64,000 nt of DNA from Laburnicola sp. R22_1 (GCA_014281115.1 JACONQ010000005.1:2480001-2544000), one strand, 5' to 3'. Shown: positions 34,178 through 46,402, counted from the stretch's first letter. Notes: generated by a model not told the origin, from the sequence alone. Numbers and translations: made by a program.

Positions 34178-34367
34178 GTGGCGTTATTTTATCTACCTAG
34201 GTGTAGGACGAGAAAGACTTTCATCTCAAATAACATAATAAAAAAAGCAGAGCCCCCTGCTTAGTAATCAAAAAAGGCGTACAAAGGTGATAATAAAAAA
34301 AAGCGCGTTCGAACAGCTAAGCGAGCTTGGCGGTCTTGGCGCGAGGCTCCCACAAGCAAAATTTATA
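34178..34367 (-). mobile_element. Family R, 190-bp truncated copy R34
   Basis: R 3' end inverted (GTGGCGTTATTTTATCTACC...CACAAGCAAAATTTAT), flanked by AAAACTATTATTAT at 34164-34177 and 34368-34381 (14 bp). Confidence 0.85.
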
Positions 34368-34551
34368 AAAACTATTATTATTATTTTAAAAAGTAGCTAT
34401 AGGGGCCTATATATATAAGCAAGGCGCTAATAATACTAGTAAGTTTTCTTTATCTTGCCGTCTATTTAGCTACTTTACCTTACTACCCTTCTAGCTACTT
34501 TTTTTAATACTTTATAGCTTTAACTACTATATAACCTTAATTTCTAAAATA

Positions 34552-35068
34552 ATAGTGCACACTAGACTATTTAAACATACTAAAGTAGCTACTAGTATAA
34601 CTTAAGTAAAAAAGAAAAATCTACTAGCTACTAAGGCTATATAAAAGGCGTCTTGCAAAATAGTATCTATTACACTAAAGAGAAAGTACTACTAGAAGCT
34701 AGGTAGGATATTATTATTATAGCTATTTATTATATATATATTCTAATAATATAAAGCTATTACACTTAGAGAAATTAAAAAGTACTAAAAGAGTATTAAG
34801 CCCCTTATTAGAAAAATACTATTCTGCCGCCTTATTAAGGAAATAGCGCAAGATAAAAATAAGAAAGATCTGCGCTTCTAGTCTACTATGCTAGCTACTC
34901 TCTGGAAGGCAATAGAGACTTTTCTAATTAGAATATTTAAAGGTATTTCTTTATAATACTCTACTCCTACTATAAAATTAATACTAATACCTCTAAATAC
35001 TAATATTACCGCTATTTATATAAAATAGGTTACTATATAGGCTAATAATATACAGCTAGTAAATTAGT
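34552..35068 (+). pseudogene. Histone H3-like gene with two introns, RIP-inactivated
   Basis: Exon 1 (about 34555-34702) reads, with TAG taken as Gln/Trp, an H3-type tail containing NLLATKA (H3: QLATKAA). A 54-bp intron (34703-34756, GTAGGATA...TTCTAATAATATAAAG) follows. Exon 2 (34757-34942) reads AITLREIKKYQKS, PLIRKILFCRLIKEIAQD and KDLRFQS, the alpha-N to alpha-2 part of the H3 fold, ending LIRIFK. A second 54-bp intron (34943-34996) has its acceptor changed to TAA. Exon 3 joins in phase: DTNITAIYIKQVTI and NNIQLV (H3: DTNLCAIHAKRVTI, KDIQLA).

The loop before LRFQ has one more residue than canonical H3 and the tail diverges, so this could be CENP-A-like or an H3 paralogue. Element D2 interrupts the last codons (after 35081). 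It cannot make protein. Confidence 0.82.
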
Positions 35069-35081
35069 ACTATAAGAAGTA

Positions 35082-36340
35082 CTAAATATCTTTATTATAT
35101 AGAGATTATAACTAAGGTTAAGTCTGCACTATATATAAAGACGAGTAAAACAAAAGGCACTATAATCTAGTACCTTGCACATAGTAGTAGTAATAAAATA
35201 TACACAAAATAATAATAATTTTATTATTAACTTTCTTTATAGCAGCATTATTAATAGTAGTTAATAGATAGTTTACTATTTAGCATAACTAAGTTATATA
35301 TTATCTCTTAACTAGTAGACTATTAGAGAGCCATAATAGACTGCAGAGTTTCAACTATAGAAGTAGTATAGGTAATAGAACGCTTAGCTATAGTTTAGTT
35401 ATTACGTTTATAATCTAGTAGTAGCATAACTATAGTTTGCTATATATATAGTATATAAAGTCTACCTACTCTTATAATATTAGTAATGCCTAATATACTA
35501 AATCTTTATCTTTAACGCATAACTACTACTACTATCTTTTAAATGTAGCTCTTTATTTATTATATCTAGCAATATAATAATATTCTAGTAGCCTAACTAC
35601 ACTACTTCTTTTATATAAGGTAGCATAGTTATAGTAGAATTCTAAAAGTATATAAAGGATTAGCCAGGTAAAGTTAAAAATAATTCCTAGAAATTTAGCG
35701 ATTTTATATAGTAAGTAGAGTTATTAAAAGGGCTTTTTAATCTTAATATATTTAACAATACCTAGCCCTAGCTATTTAGGCCCTATTAGCTAGTTTTATA
35801 ACTCTAAATTCTAGAGTGCAAAGTATTCCTTTAGTATCTAGATAAAAGGTTAGGTTAGACGTTTATACTATAATAATAAAATAAAGTAAAAGCATTACTA
35901 GAAAAGCTTAAAAATAAAGACTAGCAAAGCAAAGGTATAGAGCAGCTACTAACTAATAAGTAGTAGTTTCTTAAGGACTATAAGAGTTTAAAAGCGTAGC
36001 TATAGCGTAAAAAGCTTATAAATATAATAGTAATTATCTAAGGTACTATTCAGGTAAAGAACTATAACTAAGTAATAAGAATAAAAGTAAGTAGTAGCAG
36101 CAGAAGTATAGGGGAGATAGGCAGCAGCGAGGTCCTAGAGAGGTAGAATATAGCTTACTAGTTGTAAGGAGAGATCTACTATAGAAAAGAGTTAATAAAA
36201 TAGTTAGGTTAGTTACTATTATAATTATTAATATTATAGTTAAAAATATTATTAAGGAAATTATTCATTATATAGTATAGTAGTTAGTTAAATAGCCAGT
36301 CTAGAATTAAATAACATTACAGATTAACCCTAGGAAAAAA
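35082..36340 (+). mobile_element. Family D retroposon-like element, copy D2
   Basis: 1,259 bp, flanked by a perfect 13-bp direct repeat ACTATAAGAAGTA (35069-35081, 36341-36353), inserted in the last exon of the histone H3-like gene. No inverted termini; 3' end CCCTAGGAAAAAA. Bases about 35880-36240 read as a Gln/Lys-rich helical protein when TAG is taken as Gln (LKNKDQQSKGIEQ; LKAQLQRKKL; SSSSRSIGEIGSSEVLE), and D3 keeps the same frame. Confidence 0.85.
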
Positions 36341-36353
36341 ACTATAAGAAGTA

Positions 36354-36734
36354 TATAGATACTAGGTAAAGAGTAAAGTACTTAGTTAGGTTTAGAATAG
36401 CTAGGCGCTTAGTTAGATTTAATATATATATTTAATACTAAAGCTGTACTTTTACTATAATAAGTAAACGTGATAATTACTACTATAATAATAAGGGTAT
36501 TTTTGATAGCAAGTTACTATAAAAATTACATATAGCTAATAAAAATATAATTAGTTAGACTTAATATAATCTAGTGTATACAATCCTAATCTAACCTATA
36601 GCCCATATAACTCTAATCTAACCTATACTTATTACTAGCGTAAAATCTATAGGTAAAAGTTAGGTTAGGATTAGGGTCTTACGTAAGAGAACCTAACCCC
36701 AACTTAACCTATACCTATTTGCCAGCCTAAGTCT
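36354..36734. other. Decayed spacer downstream of D2
   Basis: Begins with the tail of the histone-like gene. From 36590 to 36720 several direct and inverted copies of TCTAATCTAACCTATA / TAGGTTAGG occur. It could be remains of the LTR of the copia relic next to it, but I find no second copy of this sequence in the window. Confidence 0.4.
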
Positions 36735-39300
36735 ACTAAATAAATAGCAGCTCTATAAAGCTTAAATTTCTAATAAATTTCTAACTTATGCTCTCTTTAT
36801 AAAAAGTCTACTTATATTCTTAAGATTTAGAAGCTCTTTAAAGCAAGTAACCTACTATTAAGTAAGCGCTTTTATAAGTTTGTCTACTAGCATAGTACTT
36901 GTTTTTAAATAAGTAACCTTAAATAATTCTTTTGTATACTCTTAACATAGTTATATATTCTAGATATTAATATAGCGCAGGCGAGTATTTATACGCTTAC
37001 TTTTTCTATTAACTAGTTAAATTATTTATTAATTATTTTAGAAAATATTCTATATATATTCTAAATTAAGCTTAAGTTTCTAAAGGAACTACTTTAGTAC
37101 TATTATATCTTTACTTATATACTTAAATGTAAGTAGCTTAGCCTTAGTAGTAGAGGTTGTAATTATGCTTTAATAAATATCCTTTTAGAGTATTACTTTA
37201 CTATAGAGTATAACTATATAGCTATAAAATAATCTCTAAGTTTCTATATTATCTATAAATAACGCATTGCCACAAATTATAAAATTAAGTCTATTATATT
37301 AGTTATATAAAATAGACTACTAGCGCGTTCTCTAAAGATATATAATTACTTAATTAACTATAATAAAGTATTATATACTTAAATCTATTAGGAAGTGTAA
37401 AAGCTTTACAATAGTAAAGACAATATTAGGCCTAAGTATAATTACTATATATAGTACTAAGCTAGCGCATTCCTAGTAGCTCTTAATGTTCTATTTAGTT
37501 GCTTTCCTAGTATTTTTTACTAGCTCTTCTAATAGAAGAGATATTATAAGGAAGCTTCTACTATTTTTAAGATTAAACCTCTTTGTAATTTTATTATTAT
37601 ACATATTATAAACAAGCATAATTATTCTATTTTTATAATGTTAGATTACTTAAATCTAGAAACTATTTAACTAGTCTATAGTTCTTAATTTTATATTATA
37701 TTTTAATCTAACTCTAAAACTTCTATACCTCTGCTTTATAAGCTTTGTTAAAGATTAGAAGTATATTATCTATATAAAAGAGTACTAAGGTTCTGCAATC
37801 TTTGCTTATAAATAAATAAGGTTCTTTTTTTACTCTAGTAAGTCTTATAAATCTTAGCAATCCTATAAACTCTTTATACTAAAGTAGTAGTAAGTCTCTT
37901 AATTTATATAGAGCTTAATTAAGAAACACACACTTGCTATATTACTTAAACCTATCTAAAAGCTTATAAATAACTAGTTTTCTAGCTATACCATAAGTGT
38001 TTAATAATGCTCCTACTATATTATATTAAATAATCTCTAGATTGTTTTCTATTATAATTGCTATTACAGTTCTAAATAACTATACTATAAGCATTGCTAT
38101 ATAGGTTAACTATAGCAAGTCCTGATTTTAAAGATTACTCCTTATAAAAATTTAAGCCTTATACTTTAAAAAGTATCTATTCTGATTAAACTTATAGGTC
38201 TAAGCCTACTTTAATAGAAGTAGTTATCTAGTAGCTTATACTAAATAGATTACTCTCTAAATTCCTTTCTTCTTAAGTATACTAATTTTAAGATAAGAGG
38301 CTTACTTAAAAAGTTTTCTAAGTAGATATTTAGTAAGATATTTTTATAACGTAGGCAGCTTTAGCAGCTTATCTCTATATAGATAAATAAAAGGCAATAC
38401 TAGTAGTACCTTTTCAAGTATTACTACAGTAACTATAGAATTTATTATAATATACTTTTAGTGCTTATCCTAGGCTCCCTATACTCCTAGAATATATATA
38501 ATAAAATATTATTTTAGAAATCTCCTATTATACAACTAGCGATTAGTATATATATATCTAACCTACTCTCTAGCTAATTAATAGTATTGCTATATAAATT
38601 ATAATCTCTTTATTATTAAAAAGGTAAATAGTCCTAAACGCGCTTGTCTATATTATTACTTTAGAGTCTTTTATTTAATTTTATAGGTGCTTAGTCTTAC
38701 TTTTGCCTTTAGTTTACTAGTAGGTTATCTATTTTCTCTAGTGTAGTTAAACTCCTAAAGCTAGATTAAGAGGTAGCTATAGAGCTCTTAGTCTCTATAC
38801 TTTAGAAAGAATACTCTCTAGAATTTAATAGGCGAGTTTGCCTAGATTAGTGTATACTTTAGTAGCTATTAGTCTTTTTATAATTCTTTAACTTGTTATA
38901 CTTTAGATCGCCTAGCTCTAGCGTCTATTTAGGAGTTGTAAACCTTATATGCTTACTTTAAACTATATAAATTCTTAGCTACTTATTAGCTAAGCTTACT
39001 ACTAATATATTAGTTCTATTAGCTACTTAATGACTAGTCTAGCTAGCTAAGCTTTTAAATTACTAGATAGAAGTAGTATTCTTTGCTTACTTAGTACTAA
39101 CTTACTTATTTAGTATAGTAAAAAAATTAAGGATATTTGCTAACTTTTTTTCTAAATTATTAATTTCCTCCTTATATAGAACTTTAATATGTGAAGGGCT
39201 AAGCGCCCTTTTATAGTTACTCGGCCTACTGTCTTAGAGTTTTAGGTTCGTGCTTCTGCTAAGCTAGGAGTATATATAAGTCTATAGCTAGAGTTACTAT
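36735..39300 (-). pseudogene. Ty1/copia Pol relic
   Basis: Minus strand, heavily RIP-mutated. The RT region near 37700-37860 reads KKEPYLFISKDCRTLVLFYIDNILLIF, i.e. the copia YVDDILL motif with Asp>Asn, shown here only in part. The C-terminus near 36790-36900 reads TLxTSxMLVDKLIKALT-like, the copia RNase H end (MLADxLTKAL). RT upstream parts lie at 37900-38300. Integrase is too eroded to place. Both ends are missing or unrecognisable. Confidence 0.7.
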
Positions 39301-40385
39301 TAAACTCTATTAAATTTGTAAGTTTACTTAGGTAACTCTAACTTTTATAATAGGAAAGCTTGCAAGATCTCTCTAATATATTAAGAATAACTCTATAAAT
39401 AAATACGAAGTTAAGTTAGATATTAAGATATCTTAACCCTATAAACAAATACGTAGTTAAGTTAGATACTAAGATTCTTTAACTCTATAGAATAAATATG
39501 TATTAAATTATATTTAGAATGCTAAAAGAGAATAGGCCTTAATTATTGCAAACTACCTCTCCTACTTTCTAGCCTAGAGGTCTTAGCAACTATAATACTA
39601 AGAAGAGTTTTATAATTTTAAAAGCGTAAATAAGTATAAGTTAATTCTCTAATATCTTATATTGAAACATAGCCTAAAAGTAGAAGCTTTATTAAAATCT
39701 CTTAAGAAAGAGGCAAACTCTTCTCTATAGCTATATAAAAAGATTATATTAATATTTAATATAATCTAAAAAGGTACTGTATAGACTAGCTGCAAAGTAA
39801 AAAGGCTAGAAATAAGTATATTATACTTAAAGACCCGAAGTTCTTTAACTATAGCAAGATTATAGTAAATATTATACAGACGCTATTAATTAAATAAGAT
39901 AAACATACCCTAAGGCTAAATAGAAAGCCTCTACTAACAATAGGAAATATAAAACTTAACTAGAATAATATCTTAATTAAGTATAGCTAGACTAGTAGAG
40001 ACGTAATGTAAAATACTATATAGGAAATATAATAAAAATAAAAAAGTATAGAGTAATAGAAAAAGGCAAAACAATTAATATTAGTATACTAAAGTCCTAT
40101 TATAACCTATACATTATAGGCATAGCGCTATTACTTATTAAGTTCTATAATAAGTATAGTATAAATATGTATTCTAACTAACTACATAATATATATAGTA
40201 ACCTTTAAGCATTGCCCTTATTTACTAATATTAGTAAGACTATCTAGGGCAATTTAAAGTAGGCATACCTATAATAATACCTTTAGAAGATTAAAGCGTT
40301 AAGAAAGAGCGCACGTTCTAGACTTAACACGAGTAGGAAGCTATACTAGAACAAAATTCTTATTAGGACAACAATACTAATTATT
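39301..40385 (+). pseudogene. Decayed coding sequence upstream of the SNF2 relic
   Basis: The plus strand contains protein-like blocks (39740-40000 and 40060-40380) with RIP-type stops. Position and strand suggest it may be the upstream part of the helicase relic at 40560-40830, but I see no helicase motif I..IV here. Confidence 0.35.
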
Positions 40386-40500
40386 ATATTACTCTATACT
40401 ATTATACGTATATTATGTGGCGTTAAATTAACTACCTAGAGGTAGCACGACAAAGACTTAACACCACATAATATACGTATACTAGTATAGAGTAATATAA
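40386..40500. repeat. Fold-back structure built on a family R 3' end
   Basis: Two 42-bp arms (40386-40427 and 40459-40500) are inverted repeats with two mismatches. They include GTGGCGTTAA/TTAACACCAC, the extreme 3' end of family R, plus about 32 bp of flank. The 31-bp centre is more R sequence (ATTAACTACCTAGAGGTAGC...). The direct target duplication seen at other R copies is absent. Confidence 0.8.
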
Positions 40501-40559
40501 TATGTATATTATAAATTATAATAATTTACTATACTAATAGTTATAAGGTGTATAAAAGC

Positions 40560-40830
40560 TCCTTAAGAGCTTAGTAAACGCCACAAAGAAGTTTTAAAAT
40601 ATTAATTAAATTATTAAGAATAATATGTATATCGCCTTTATCTACAGCAGAATAAACTTCCCTGAGAGGAGGACAATTATTAACGCATTTAGTAATATTA
40701 ACCGCTTATTAAAAGTTATTATAATAAATATAGACCTGTATATAGAGAGCGTTAATCTTATAGGTGCAAACTATATTATTATTAAATTCCTAGTGCCTAA
40801 GATTAAAAGGTTTAGATAGTTTATCTAATA
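40560..40830 (+). pseudogene. SNF2-type helicase C-terminal domain relic
   Basis: An open stretch reads YSRINFPERRTIINAFSN, KVIIINIDLYIESVNLIGAN, YIII, resembling the SNF2 helicase_C segment (R-x-x-x-x-R, then V-x-x-x-x-x-x-x-x-G-x-N-L-x-x-A-x-x-V-x-x). The Gly before Asn-Leu is altered. Downstream sequence to about 41100 stays protein-like (QRLLNIEEVAIIV). Upstream motifs are lost or disrupted by the R fold-back. SNF2-family ATPases remodel chromatin or act in DNA repair; this fragment is not functional. Confidence 0.6.
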
Positions 40831-41162
40831 ACTAGTCTAGCTAGAGTAGAAGAAGTTAGTTATAAACGCGCTGTTACTTTATAATAAGTATAGCTAAGTT
40901 AATATAAGGCCAATAGAGCGTAAGTAGTTTTTAGAAAAGGCAAATATAGTTATTACAAAGGACATAATAGGCGTAAGTAGAGATAAGAATTCTAATAGAG
41001 GTATTAACCTAGATGCTAATGTATTACAAGGAGTTAAGATAGGATACGGCTAATAGAAAGGCTAATAGAGACTACTTAATATAGAAGAAGTAGCTATAAT
41101 AGTTAACTAAACAATTTAATAATATGCGCAGTTAAAGTAAATTATAACCATTACTAGGACGT

Positions 41163-41345
41163 AGTAACTTATAGTAATTTAGAATTAATATAGGGCATAG
41201 TAGAAGGAGTTATAATTAGTACTATAATATAGTAAGTTATAGTAATTTAGAATTAAACGCATACGCACTTAGAGGGAATTATAATTACTACTTAGACGTA
41301 GTAAGCTATAGTAATTCTAAAATAATATAGGGCGCACTTAAATAA
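41163..41345. repeat. Three tandem units of about 68 bp
   Basis: AGTAACTTATAGTAATTTAGAATTAA recurs (with changes) at 41163, 41231 and 41300; each unit includes ATTATAATTACTAC-like and TATAGGGC segments. Confidence 0.7.
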
Positions 41346-41715
41346 AGTATATTTACATAGTTATCTATATAATACATATGACAAGCGCTTTATAGGCATA
41401 AAAATACACTCTCTAAGTCTTTAATCTAAACTATACTTTAAAGTATTCTATAAAGAATATAAAAAGTATATTTAGAACCTAAGTTCTAGTACCTAGAATT
41501 CTCTCTCTCTAATATAAGATAAGTATACCACTTCTTTAGTCCTACTTTATAAAAATGCTTATACAATTTTTAAGTAGTAGGACACTATTTGCTAGAAAGA
41601 AGTAATACTATTAACTAGAGTTTTTATTATAGTATATTTAGCTTTTATTGTTACTAGAATTAAACTAGCGCCTTTATCCCAAACTAGCATATTAAATATT
41701 TAGATATTTTTAGAA

Positions 41716-41875
<160 letters not shown>

Positions 41876-41879
41876 GTAG

Positions 41880-43257
41880 GTGTTGCTAGTTTAGTTAAGA
41901 TAAGTATACCACTTTAGTAATACTAACTATAACTCTCTAGCTAGATAGTTTAATATATATTAGAGTTTAAAATAATTACTATATATTTTATATAAGTGTT
42001 TAATTATAGTGCGTATAAGCAATTCTAATAATTATAGTACTAGTATACTTTGTGTATAATAGACTTAGAATTGCAATTACGCTTACTATTACGTTTATTT
42101 ATTTAACTCTATATATTTGCATTATTATTAGCAAACCTACTTAATAAGACTTGTTAACACAATACGCTTTTTATAAGATATAAGACTCTAACCCTAATAG
42201 TATAATAGTATAGCACCTAGCTAGACTGTTTAGCTATAACGCAACCACATTCTATAGCATAATTAATATTATTTTATAAGATATAATAGGGAATAAGTAT
42301 ATAGATATTAATTACTTATAGCTAGATAAACTGCCTAATATTATAAGTGTTAAGTAAATAATATTTAAGCATATTTAAGACCTTCTAGAGTGTAACGTTA
42401 TTAATAACATAGGTCTCATAAATGTAGTTTTTAACGTCCTATAAAATATGGCCTTATTTTACTATTAAGCCTAGTGTAGTAGAGTAAAAAAAGATAATAT
42501 TAATAGTAGACAAAATACACAAGTATATAGAATATAGGCTATAACTAGTAGGAGGTAGAATATACGCATACCTATTCTAAAGTGCTAGCGCCTTATCTAA
42601 AAAGCATCTATGCTAGTTATAAAAGAGTCTTCTATAATATTTAATAATATTCTAGTTGCTATATATAATAGGTACAATAACTAGCTTCTAGTCCTAGTAA
42701 TACATATATACTTAAAGTATCTAATTTAATAACTAAAAGCTAATAAGCTAATATTACAAAATATAAACTACACTAGTAAGCTTACTATCGAAATAGATTA
42801 CGTAATATAGTAAAGGGTAGGCAGGTAGTAATATAATAAATATAAAATACTTATATAATAAGATAGATAGTATTCTTAGTAAGATAGATAGTAAGATAAC
42901 CAGCTTAGATAAATTTTTCTAACTCGGAGTTTTGGCTTATTTATATAGATAAATTCACGCGACTATATACGTGCTAGAAAGTTATAAAGTTCTACTCTAG
43001 GAAACTAATAGTTCTTTATCTAAAATCACGCAATAACACGTGATTAATAAGAAAAAGAAAATTCTAAAGTCTAGACTTTCTAGACTGTCCGTTTTCGTCT
43101 AATCTTGAACTAGACAACGAGCCAAAAGATAAGTAACTACTTATTACACTACTATATAATCTATAGTATAAATTATATAATAGATAATAAGTATTACTAT
43201 AAAATAAAAGCTTAATTAAGTAAAATTACTTTTAGCTTTATATTTTAACACTTACCT
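41880..43257 (+). pseudogene. Decayed coding sequence, unidentified
   Basis: The plus strand from about 42130 to 42930 reads as a helical, Gln/Asn/Ile-rich protein with RIP-type stops, ending in SILSKIDSKITSLDKFF, a heptad-like repeat. Bases 42950-43130 are less AT-rich with fewer RIP-type changes. No known family seen; a retrotransposon structural protein is possible. Confidence 0.35.
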
Positions 43258-43272
43258 ATAAAAGCATTATAG

Positions 43273-44335
43273 TCGGCTTGCCAAACACCTTTTTTAACCT
43301 TTTTTTTTAGTTTAAGATTAAAGTAGATTAAGATAGAAGGTTATTATATACTATATACCGCACCTAATTCTAATTAAAGAATCTTAAATATCTAATAATG
43401 CGATAATAGTTTAAACTTTAAACTTACTTACACCTTGCCTACGCCCTATAAGCTCCTAACCTATATAAGATTTACTTATAGCGTACACAGTACACCTAGC
43501 TTATTACTACTACTATTATTAGCTATTTTAACTTAATAGCGTTAATGGCTAGGAGGATCTTATAGATCTATGTAATACTCTCGCTATACTAGAGCTTATT
43601 AATAAAGACCTTATTATCCTCTTTTTACGTCTCCTACTAGAGAATTCTAGTACTAATAAAAAGTAATTACGTCTACTAGAGTAGAAATATAGTGCTGCTA
43701 TTTTTTATAAACTAGACTAGCTACTAGCCTAACTAGTATATAAGGATAGCCTTATAAATAGTTAAGTATACCTATCCCTTACGCTAGATAAGTATCTTAT
43801 AGATAGAATAGAACTTCAGTATAGCTATATTAGTAGTAGCAGCATAAAACTATAGTATATACTTTTTAGCGATAGTAAGTATTTCTTTAAGAATAACATT
43901 AATGTCTAGATAGATAGTAGGGCGTGGAGAGAGAGTAGGAGATTTATTAAGGACAACCTTAATATAATAATAAAGTAATAGTGTATCTAGTATATATTAC
44001 CTCTATTCTACTACTTATAAGAAACATACCTATTAATATATTAACTTATATTATTTATAACAATCTAAATACTAGTTCACAACTTAGAACAGCGAAGAAA
44101 GAATAGATAACTATAGCATTACTATACTAAAGTTTTATCTCTCCTCTAAAGTTCTAAGTAGCCTCTTTATAAAAGATTTGCATATAGAAGCTTTGGACTA
44201 AGACTTCTAAGCTTGCTTAGCAGTTTAAACGCGTATTTTTAGTTACTAAGCCGGGGGCTTTACTTTTTTTTATTATATTATTTAAGATAAAAGCCTTTGT
44301 TGTTCTACCCCTAGGTAAATAATTTAACAATACAT
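43273..44335 (+). mobile_element. Family R full-length copy R43
   Basis: 1,063 bp from GTCGGCTTGCCAAACACC to TTTAACAATACAT, flanked by AAAAGCATTATA (43261-43272, 44336-44347; 12 bp). It aligns with R21, R30 and R32 end to end and defines the sense strand of the family: truncated copies always keep this copy's right end. Confidence 0.88.
43544..44149 (+). pseudogene. Conserved reading frame of family R
   Basis: About 200 codons in one frame, ending at TAA 44147-44149, interrupted only by TAA/TAG at presumed Gln/Trp positions. Visible segments: LINKDLIILFLRLLLE, KQLRLLEQKYSAAIFYKLD, LTLDKYLIDRIELQYSY. Corresponding segments occur in R21 (SLLALDKYFIDRIDL), and R21 and R30 end at the same stop. 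Mostly helical, no recognised domain. No RT, endonuclease or zinc finger. It may be a captured cellular gene or an ORF1-like protein. The N-terminus is not defined. Confidence 0.55.
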
Positions 44336-44347
44336 AAAAGCATTATA

Positions 44348-44839
44348 TACACTAAAATAAGTAAAAAAAAAGGAAAGCAGCTATAGCCTCTAGTTACAAA
44401 CTATTTAATAGGGCTAGATAGTAGAAGTGACACTTATAGTGCAGTATTAAGAATATACCTATCCTATTTAAGTTGTAGAGCCTTATTTCTAACTAGGCCT
44501 ATACACTAAAAGAGCGCGGTATAAGAGTATAGCTAGTAATTTTAGTTAATAAGTATAAGGACCTAGAAGGTATACTTACTACGCCTACTTATACTATAAT
44601 ACACTACCAAGTATTCTAGAATAAAAACTTATATAGTATAAAAAACTTATTAGATAAACTGCACTGTAAGGTATCTCTAAAGATATTCTAATATTAGGAT
44701 AGGGTTAGTAATAAAGATTTCGCGTAAGATAAAAATATAAAATTCTATTTATTACTAAGAATTATAATATAAACTAGAAACCTATACACACCTATATAGC
44801 ATAAATACATTAATACTACTTAGCTAATACTTACTAATA
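44348..44839 (+). pseudogene. Decayed coding sequence between R43 and D3
   Basis: The plus strand reads as protein with RIP-type stops (YTYPIQVVEPYF; GLYTKRARYKS near 44470-44540). No family recognised. Confidence 0.35.
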
Positions 44840-44852
44840 GTTAAGAGTCTAT

Positions 44853-46100
44853 TAAAGATCTTTGTTATGTAGAAATTCTAACTAAGGTTAAGTCCGCACT
44901 ATACATAGAGAGGAGTAAAATTGAAGGCACTAAAACCTAGTACCTAGCATATAGTAGTAGTAACAAAATATACACAAAATAATAATAATTTATTATTAAC
45001 TTTCTTTATAGTAGTATTATTATTAGTAGTTAATAAATAGTTTACTATCTAGTATAACTAAGTTATATATTATCTTTTAACTAGTAGACTATTAGAAAGC
45101 TGTGGTGAATTATAGAGTCGCAACTGCGAGAGTAGTATAGGAAATAGAACGCTTAACTATAGTTTAGTTATCGCGCTTACAATCTAGTAGCTATAGTATA
45201 ACTACAGTTTGCTATATATATAGTATATAAAGTCTGCCTCTTATAATATTAGCGACGTCTCGTACACTAAATCTTTATCTCTTTATTTATTTATTTATTA
45301 TATTTAGTAACGCAATAACTACTTTCTAGCAACCTAATATTACGTCTAAGTCTAATACCTATAGTAATATAGCTGTTATTAAATTTAGTTAGGGTATAGA
45401 TAACTAGCTAAACAAAGTTAAGGATAATTTCTAGAGATTTAGTAACCTTATACAACTAGAAGGATTTTTAGAGGAGTCTCTAGAGCTTATCTTTAAGTAC
45501 CCTATTAGTAATATCTTTAGGCTAATTTGCTGCGCCTTATATCTCTAGATTCTAGAGTGTAAGACACTTCTTTAGTACCTAAATATTAGTAGATACGTAG
45601 TCTTTATAACGTAATAATAGTATAATATAAAGATTATACTATAAAAGCTTAAAAATATAACTAAAAATAAATGTAATAAGGACTATAAGGGCAAGAACTA
45701 GAGCAAAGAGAAGAAAGAGTTTATTATAATATATAAAATGCTAGAGACATAGTACTATAAAAAGCTTATTAAGGTAGTAGTAATTATCTAGGCTACTATT
45801 AAGGCAGGAGACTACAACTAAGTAATAAGGATAAAAGTAAGCGGCAGTAGCGGGAGCATAGAGGAGATACGTAGCGGCAAGGTTCTAGGAGGGCAGAATA
45901 TAGCTCGCTAGTTGTAAGGGAAGATCTACTATAGGAGAGAGTTAATATAATAGTTAGGTTAGTTGCTATTATAATTATAATTATTACTATTATTATAGTA
46001 AAAAATATTATTAAAGAAATTATTAGTTACGTAATATAGTGATTAGTTAAATAGCTAGCTTGGGATTACATAATATTACAAATTAATCCTAGGAGAGAAA
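44853..46100 (+). mobile_element. Family D retroposon-like element, copy D3
   Basis: 1,248 bp flanked by GTTAAGAGTYTAT (44840-44852, 46101-46113; 13 bp, one C/T mismatch). Same ends as D1 and D2; 3' end CCTAGGAGAGAAA. The Gln/Lys-rich reading of D2 is kept here (SGSSGSIEEIRSGKVLGG; GKIYYRRELIQQLGQ), supporting a once-coding origin. Confidence 0.83.
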
Positions 46101-46186
46101 GTTAAGAGTTTATAATAAATTAGTTAGGTTTGTGTTTATAAATATATCTAATATTAGAATACTATATACTAAAGAGAAATAACACT

Positions 46187-46402
46187 AGTTATAGTAACTT
46201 ACTATACTATTTATAACTAGACTCTTATATTTAGCTAGTATAGTCTTATAATATAGGTATCTACTACTTATCTATTAAGTTATAGTAATTTACTATACTA
46301 TTTTATAGTAGAATCTTATAGACGTAATATAATTTAAAAGTACAAAGATAACTATAAAGCAAGCTAAGAGAAGACTATATTATAGTAATTTACTATAATA
46401 TA
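46187..46402. repeat. Satellite of about 99 bp, left part
   Basis: TATAGTAAYTTACTATACTATTT recurs near 46190, 46281 and 46381. The same unit continues on the other side of C2 at 63681-64000, so C2 inserted within an array. The last TA (46401-46402) is the target duplication of C2. Confidence 0.75.

Noticed and set aside
34178..34367. tRNA-derived SINE promoter in family R (GCGTTCGAAC resembles a B box)
   Set aside because: The motif lies inside the 3' half of a 1.1-kb element, there is no convincing A box at the right distance, and longer copies extend past it.
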